64,000 bases of DNA from Amorphoplanes digitatis (GTDB lineage: Bacteria > Actinomycetota > Actinomycetes > Mycobacteriales > Micromonosporaceae), in the NCBI RefSeq assembly GCF_014205335.1, contig NZ_JACHNH010000001.1, forward strand, positions 5,450,501-5,514,500, written 5' to 3'. This document shows, in pieces, positions 61,888 through 64,000 of the stretch. The notes beneath the pieces were generated by a model. It did no database searches. It saw only the letters and a list, made by a program, of their open reading frames with translations, and was not told the DNA's origin. Numbering within the stretch: the stretch's first letter is position 1; the number at the start of each line of letters is the position of its first letter. Position numbers and translations under genes: made by a program.

Positions 61888-62792
61888 CGGACCTCCTCCT
61901 CGGCTGCCGCGGGCGCCGCGGCGCTCACCAGGTCGAGGAAGATCTGTTCGAGGTTCGGGGAGTCCGTGGCCAGCTCGTAGATCGGCACCTGGGCCTCGAA
62001 GGCGATCTCGCCAGCGTCCTCCGGCGTCAGGCCGGTCACCGCGAGGACATCCCCGTCCGTGCCGACCTGGGCCCCGGCCTGCTCGAACGCGCGCGACAGG
62101 AGCTGCGGATCGCGGCCGCGGATCCGCAGCCGCGACGACGCCGAGCCGTACAGCTCGTCCAGCGGCGCCGCGTACCGCACGGTTCCGTGCGAGATGATGA
62201 CGACATCGTCGATGAGCTGGGCGAGCTCCGCCAGGAGATGGCTGGAGATCAGCACCGTGCCGCCGCTGCGGGCATGATCGCGCAGCAGCTCCCGGAGCCA
62301 GGCGATGCCCTCGGGGTCCAGCCCGTTCGCCGGCTCGTCGAGGACCAGCACCGGCGGGTCACCCAGCAGCGCGGTCGCCACCGCCAGCCGCTGCCGCATG
62401 CCGAGCGAGTAGTCGCCGCAGCGCTGCTCGGCGGCGGCCTCGAGCCCCACCTGCTCCAGCAGCGGGTCGACCCGGGACACCTCGGCGCCGGTGAGCAGCG
62501 CCTGGGTCATCAGGTGCGCCCGCCCGCTCTGCCCCGGATGGCTGATGCCCTGCTCCAGCACGGCGCCGACCTGCCGGGCCGGGTGGTTCAGCTCCCGGTA
62601 CCGCACCTTGTTGATCAGCGCCGTGCCGGACGTCGGCCGGGTCAGGCCGAGCAGCATCCGCAGCGTGGTGGTCTTGCCCGAGCCGTTGAGCCCGAGAAAT
62701 CCGGTCACGCGCCCGGGGACGGCGGAGAACGTCACGTCGTCGACGGCGCGGACCCGCCCGTAGGACTTGGTCAGTTCGATCAATTCGATCAT
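61884..62792 (-). CDS. ABC transporter ATP-binding protein
   Basis: A 302-residue ATPase of the drug/bacteriocin exporter group: Walker A GLNGSGKTTTL, signature YSLGMRQRLAVA (instead of LSGGQ), Walker B PVLVLDEPANGLD, H-loop SSHLL, and a C-terminal regulatory extension. ATG 62792 follows CAAGAT; GTG 62810 is also possible. Coupled to the permease. Confidence 0.92.
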   Translation of the reverse strand: MIELIELTKSYGRVRAVDDVTFSAVPGRVTGFLGLNGSGKTTTLRMLLGLTRPTSGTALINKVRYRELNHPARQVGAVLEQGISHPGQSGRAHLMTQALLTGAEVSRVDPLLEQVGLEAAAEQRCGDYSLGMRQRLAVATALLGDPPVLVLDEPANGLDPEGIAWLRELLRDHARSGGTVLISSHLLAELAQLIDDVVIISHGTVRYAAPLDELYGSASSRLRIRGRDPQLLSRAFEQAGAQVGTDGDVLAVTGLTPEDAGEIAFEAQVPIYELATDSPNLEQIFLDLVSAAAPAAAEEEVR

Positions 62793-62826
62793 CGCGCGCC
62801 ATCTTGGCACGCGATGTCACGCCTGC

Positions 62827-64000
62827 TCAGTGTGCGAGGTTCAGCGGGACCACGAAGCCGGTGGAGTTGACGTTGCCGCCGACCGCGTACACGTCGCGGC
62901 CGTCCGGGCTCGTCGCGACGGAGTTGGACCGGGACAATCCCAGACCGGCGGCGCAGCTGCCGGTGCCGCTCACCCTGAGGCATCCGGCGTTCCCGGTCAG
63001 CTGGGTGAGCACTCCGGTGGTGTTGTCGTGCCGGAACGCCAGCACCGCGTTGTACGCGGAGGCGGCGACGAACGCGAACAGCCCGTCCGGGCTGAATGCC
63101 ATGGCCGACGGCCCGTCGAGCCCGTTGGCGGCGGTGCAGCCGGTGATCACGGTGACCCGGTAGAGGCACGCGTTCGGAGCGGCGACCTGGGTGAGCACGC
63201 CGGTGCCGGTGTTGCGGGTGAACGCGGCGAGGTTGTCACCGGAGACCGCCATCGCGTACGCGGTGCGGCCGTCGGGCGCGATCGCCACGTTCTTCACGCC
63301 CGTGAGGCCCTTGACGGCCGTGCAGCCGGTGATGGCGGTGGAGCCGCTGTTGTACACGCAGGCGTTCGGCGCCGCCGGCTGGGTGAGCACACCGGTGCCG
63401 GCGTCGCGCTGGAACACCGCGACGGCGTTGCTGCCCGACGACGCCACGTAGAGGCTGCCGCCGTCGGGCGACAGGTGCAGATAGGCGGCCCCGTTGAGGC
63501 CCTTGCCGGTCGCGCAGCCGCCGACCGCGGAGTTGGTGACGCAGCCGGCGGTGCCGGCGAGCTGGGTCAGCGCGCCGGTGCCGGAGTCGCGGGCGAAGAC
63601 CGTCACCGAGTCGGACACGCTGGAGGCGACGTAGACGAACGCGCCGTCGGGGCTGACGGCGACGCCGCCGGCGCCGTCGAGGACGCGGCCCGAGGCGCAG
63701 CCGGTGACGGCGGTCGCGGCGCTGTGGTAGAGGCACCTGTTGGGTGCGGCCAGCGCGCTCAGCACGCCGGTGCCCGGGTCGCGGCTGAGCGCCGTGATCG
63801 TCGAGCTGGTGGCGCCGGCGGCGTATACGTGCCGGCCGTCCGGGCTGATGGCGACGTCCTGCACGCCGTTGAGGGCGCCGGGCACCGCGGTGCAGCCGGC
63901 GAGGGTGCCGTTGCTGAGGCACCCGATCTGGGTGAGCGCCCCGGTCACGGCGTCGCGGGAGAACTCCGCCACGCCGCTTCGGATGCTGTCCGGGCTGTAG
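62827..64000 (-). CDS. Beta-propeller lactonase-like protein, 5' part outside the window
   Basis: At least 391 residues, frame open to the right edge, so the N-terminus (and likely signal peptide) is missing. Six or more repeats of about 52-58 residues, each with a CLY..TGC cysteine pair, a VAxSPDGxxVYVA block and a VxVFxRDxGTGxLTQ turn, as in YncE/lactonase-type propellers. Probably exported with one disulfide per blade. The C-terminus is GFVVPLNLAH. Function unknown. Confidence 0.85.
   Translation of the reverse strand, partial: YSPDSIRSGVAEFSRDAVTGALTQIGCLSNGTLAGCTAVPGALNGVQDVAISPDGRHVYAAGATSSTITALSRDPGTGVLSALAAPNRCLYHSAATAVTGCASGRVLDGAGGVAVSPDGAFVYVASSVSDSVTVFARDSGTGALTQLAGTAGCVTNSAVGGCATGKGLNGAAYLHLSPDGGSLYVASSGSNAVAVFQRDAGTGVLTQPAAPNACVYNSGSTAITGCTAVKGLTGVKNVAIAPDGRTAYAMAVSGDNLAAFTRNTGTGVLTQVAAPNACLYRVTVITGCTAANGLDGPSAMAFSPDGLFAFVAASAYNAVLAFRHDNTTGVLTQLTGNAGCLRVSGTGSCAAGLGLSRSNSVATSPDGRDVYAVGGNVNSTGFVVPLNLAH

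Overview
The window is high-GC DNA (about 70% or more by eye) with dense genes on both strands, many GTG starts, 4-8 base stop/start overlaps, start codons placed 6-7 bases after a TANNNT -10 box (leaderless transcripts), and secreted carbohydrate-active enzymes. This fits a filamentous actinomycete. Several genes look like those of Micromonosporaceae such as Actinoplanes, but that genus-level guess is inference. No rRNA, complete tRNA, CRISPR array, insertion sequence, phage or complete biosynthetic gene cluster was found. It reads as a chromosomal-arm type region rich in accessory genes.

Layout. 1-3.1 kb: end of an alpha/beta hydrolase, a hypothetical protein, and an exported vanadium-haloperoxidase-like protein. 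3.3-6.4 kb: a secreted fructan-type GH32 hydrolase divergent from a secreted hydrophobic-W repeat protein, with a CebR-like palindrome between them, and a 33-residue membrane protein. 6.4-13.2 kb: methyltransferase, endonuclease/phosphatase-fold enzyme, a probable DUF1963-like protein, a PadR regulator coupled to a signal peptidase I, an acetyltransferase coupled to a membrane protein, and an FAD monooxygenase preceded by a short leader ORF. 13.3-19 kb: secreted GH16 glucanase with a LacI-type operator, ArsR regulator plus MFS exporter, DUF2000 protein, AraC regulator and an LPXTG surface protein. 19-22.3 kb: a TetR gene, a flippase-like membrane protein and an MFS exporter whose three promoters share five copies of one operator motif. 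22.4-27.4 kb: GH25 lysozyme, a three-module 3-dehydroshikimate-dehydratase-type fusion, and a radical SAM enzyme translationally coupled to a 69-residue protein. 27.4-33.8 kb: hybrid-input histidine kinase, an M16 peptidase/DUF4034 operon and small proteins. 33.8-40.6 kb: purine catabolism (xdhA-xdhB-xdhC-guanine deaminase operon) divergent from a TSUP permease. 40.6-46 kb: lipoprotein, secreted GH78 rhamnosidase under a repeat-flanked promoter, a deleted aldo/keto reductase remnant, an amidohydrolase and an orphan tRNA T-arm-like hairpin. 46.5-58.2 kb: beta-propeller membrane protein, VOC, MmcQ and HELGH proteins, a TetR-controlled divergent locus around a 28-bp palindrome, EamA transporter, long acyl-CoA dehydrogenase, serine hydrolase and double GNAT protein. 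58.2-64 kb: M15 peptidase, two tandem paralogous secreted proteins, an ABC exporter pair and a beta-propeller protein cut by the window end.

How the genes work together. GH32, GH16 and GH78 are exported hydrolases for fructans, beta-glucans and rhamnosides, each with its own LacI-like control site. The xdh operon plus guanine deaminase forms a guanine to xanthine to urate route. The dehydroshikimate dehydratase would feed protocatechuate. Several regulator/exporter pairs (ArsR-MFS, TetR-flippase-MFS, TetR-methyltransferase/hydrolase) look like small-molecule resistance or efflux modules. The parts most worth a second look are the five-copy TetR regulon, the repeat-bracketed rhamnosidase promoter, the leader peptide before the monooxygenase, the radical SAM/small-protein pair and the three-module fusion.
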